DNA of 64,000 bases from Peribacillus sp. FSL P2-0133 (GTDB taxonomy: Bacteria; Bacillota; Bacilli; Bacillales; DSM-1321), in NCBI RefSeq assembly GCF_037975445.1, contig NZ_CP150254.1, forward strand, positions 4,524,001 through 4,588,000. The letters are read 5' to 3'. The notes below the pieces were generated by a model, which was not told the DNA's origin, searched no databases, and saw nothing but the letters and a program-made list of their open reading frames with translations. Positions 63,800 through 64,000 of the stretch are shown piece by piece. The position numbers and the translations under genes are program-made. Positions within the stretch are counted from its first letter, which is position 1; every line of letters begins with the position of its first letter.

Positions 63800-64000
63800 C
63801 TGATAGAATCACCTGTAAATTATAGCATTTAATGGGAAACATTCATCTCTTTATTCTTATTAAAATCAAACTTCAATACAAAGGTAATAGAATAATAAGT
63901 TCAAAAAAAGGAATCTCGCATTATGCCAAGAAGATTATATTAGAAAATATAAAATTTAGGGGTGAGTCGGATTTCAGAACGAAGCAAAGAAACTAAAATA
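63800..64000. other. Non-coding end of window
   Basis: AT-rich upstream region of kamR. A GTG at 63963 opens a plus-strand frame to the window edge (VSRISERSKETK), but its ribosome site is poor and too little is visible to call a gene. Confidence 0.3.

Noticed and set aside
63963..64000. Start of a plus-strand gene at the window edge
   Set aside because: Only 12 codons visible and the GTG has no properly spaced ribosome site.

Overview
The window reads as a chromosomal segment of a low-GC, Gram-positive, spore-forming Bacillaceae. The gene set and protein style are closest to Peribacillus (the Bacillus simplex/frigoritolerans group). That assignment is inference from strong Shine-Dalgarno sites, the FbpA/FbpB Fur proteins, a thrZ-type T-box leader, YokU/YodP/YodT homologues and a B. 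subtilis ycb-like glucarate locus. No rRNA, tRNA, prophage or CRISPR array is visible.

Layout. 1-2.7 kb: the end of an amino-acid permease followed by kynA and kynB (tryptophan to kynurenine). 2.8-10.6 kb: housekeeping and accessory genes (LysE exporter, small membrane proteins, metallo-beta-lactamase-fold protein, phospholipase-D/cardiolipin-synthase-like protein, secreted peptidoglycan-binding protein, alpha/beta hydrolase, DUF2238 protein), plus an unlisted 28-residue holin-like toxin with a candidate antisense RNA. 10.6-11.2 kb: two tandem copies of a ~190-bp intergenic repeat, an inverted relative, and a truncated DinB gene. 11.2-17.4 kb: a Fur-controlled flavodoxin-fbpA-fbpB operon, a DsbA-like/nitroreductase operon and a large RND exporter. 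17.4-19.0 kb: a lone TnpB element of the IS200/IS605 superfamily. 19-21.8 kb: small enzymes (polysaccharide deacetylase, ASCH, VOC, GNAT).

21.9-32.9 kb is a divergent glucarate/galactarate regulon. One arm is kdgD-aldehyde dehydrogenase-gudD-gudP-garD; the other is a second gudP-gudD pair followed by a GntR/FadR-type regulator. A shared operator-like site lies in three promoter regions. 33.2-41.5 kb: regulator/transporter pairs (SDR-TetR, LysR-YhgE, DHA2 MFS-TetR) with clear palindromes between divergent genes; the LysR gene is frameshifted near its end. 41.6-47.5 kb: an RNase J paralogue, an APC permease, an MFS transporter, and an intact LysE exporter beside a decayed relative.

47.5-51 kb: a decayed small gene, 21-bp tandem repeats, and thrZ-type threonyl-tRNA synthetase behind three nearly identical tandem T-box riboswitches. 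52.2-63.8 kb is a lysine-degradation (kam) locus: sigma-54 activator (KamR-type), a -24/-12 promoter, kamA, yokU, ablB/yodP, a ferredoxin, yodT aminotransferase, a two-subunit CoA transferase, a thiolase, the yodQ deacylase and a lysine-type permease. Together these could take lysine through beta-lysine and N-acetyl-beta-lysine to acetyl-CoA and 4-aminobutyrate. The ferredoxin inside the operon may be the dedicated reductant of KamA.
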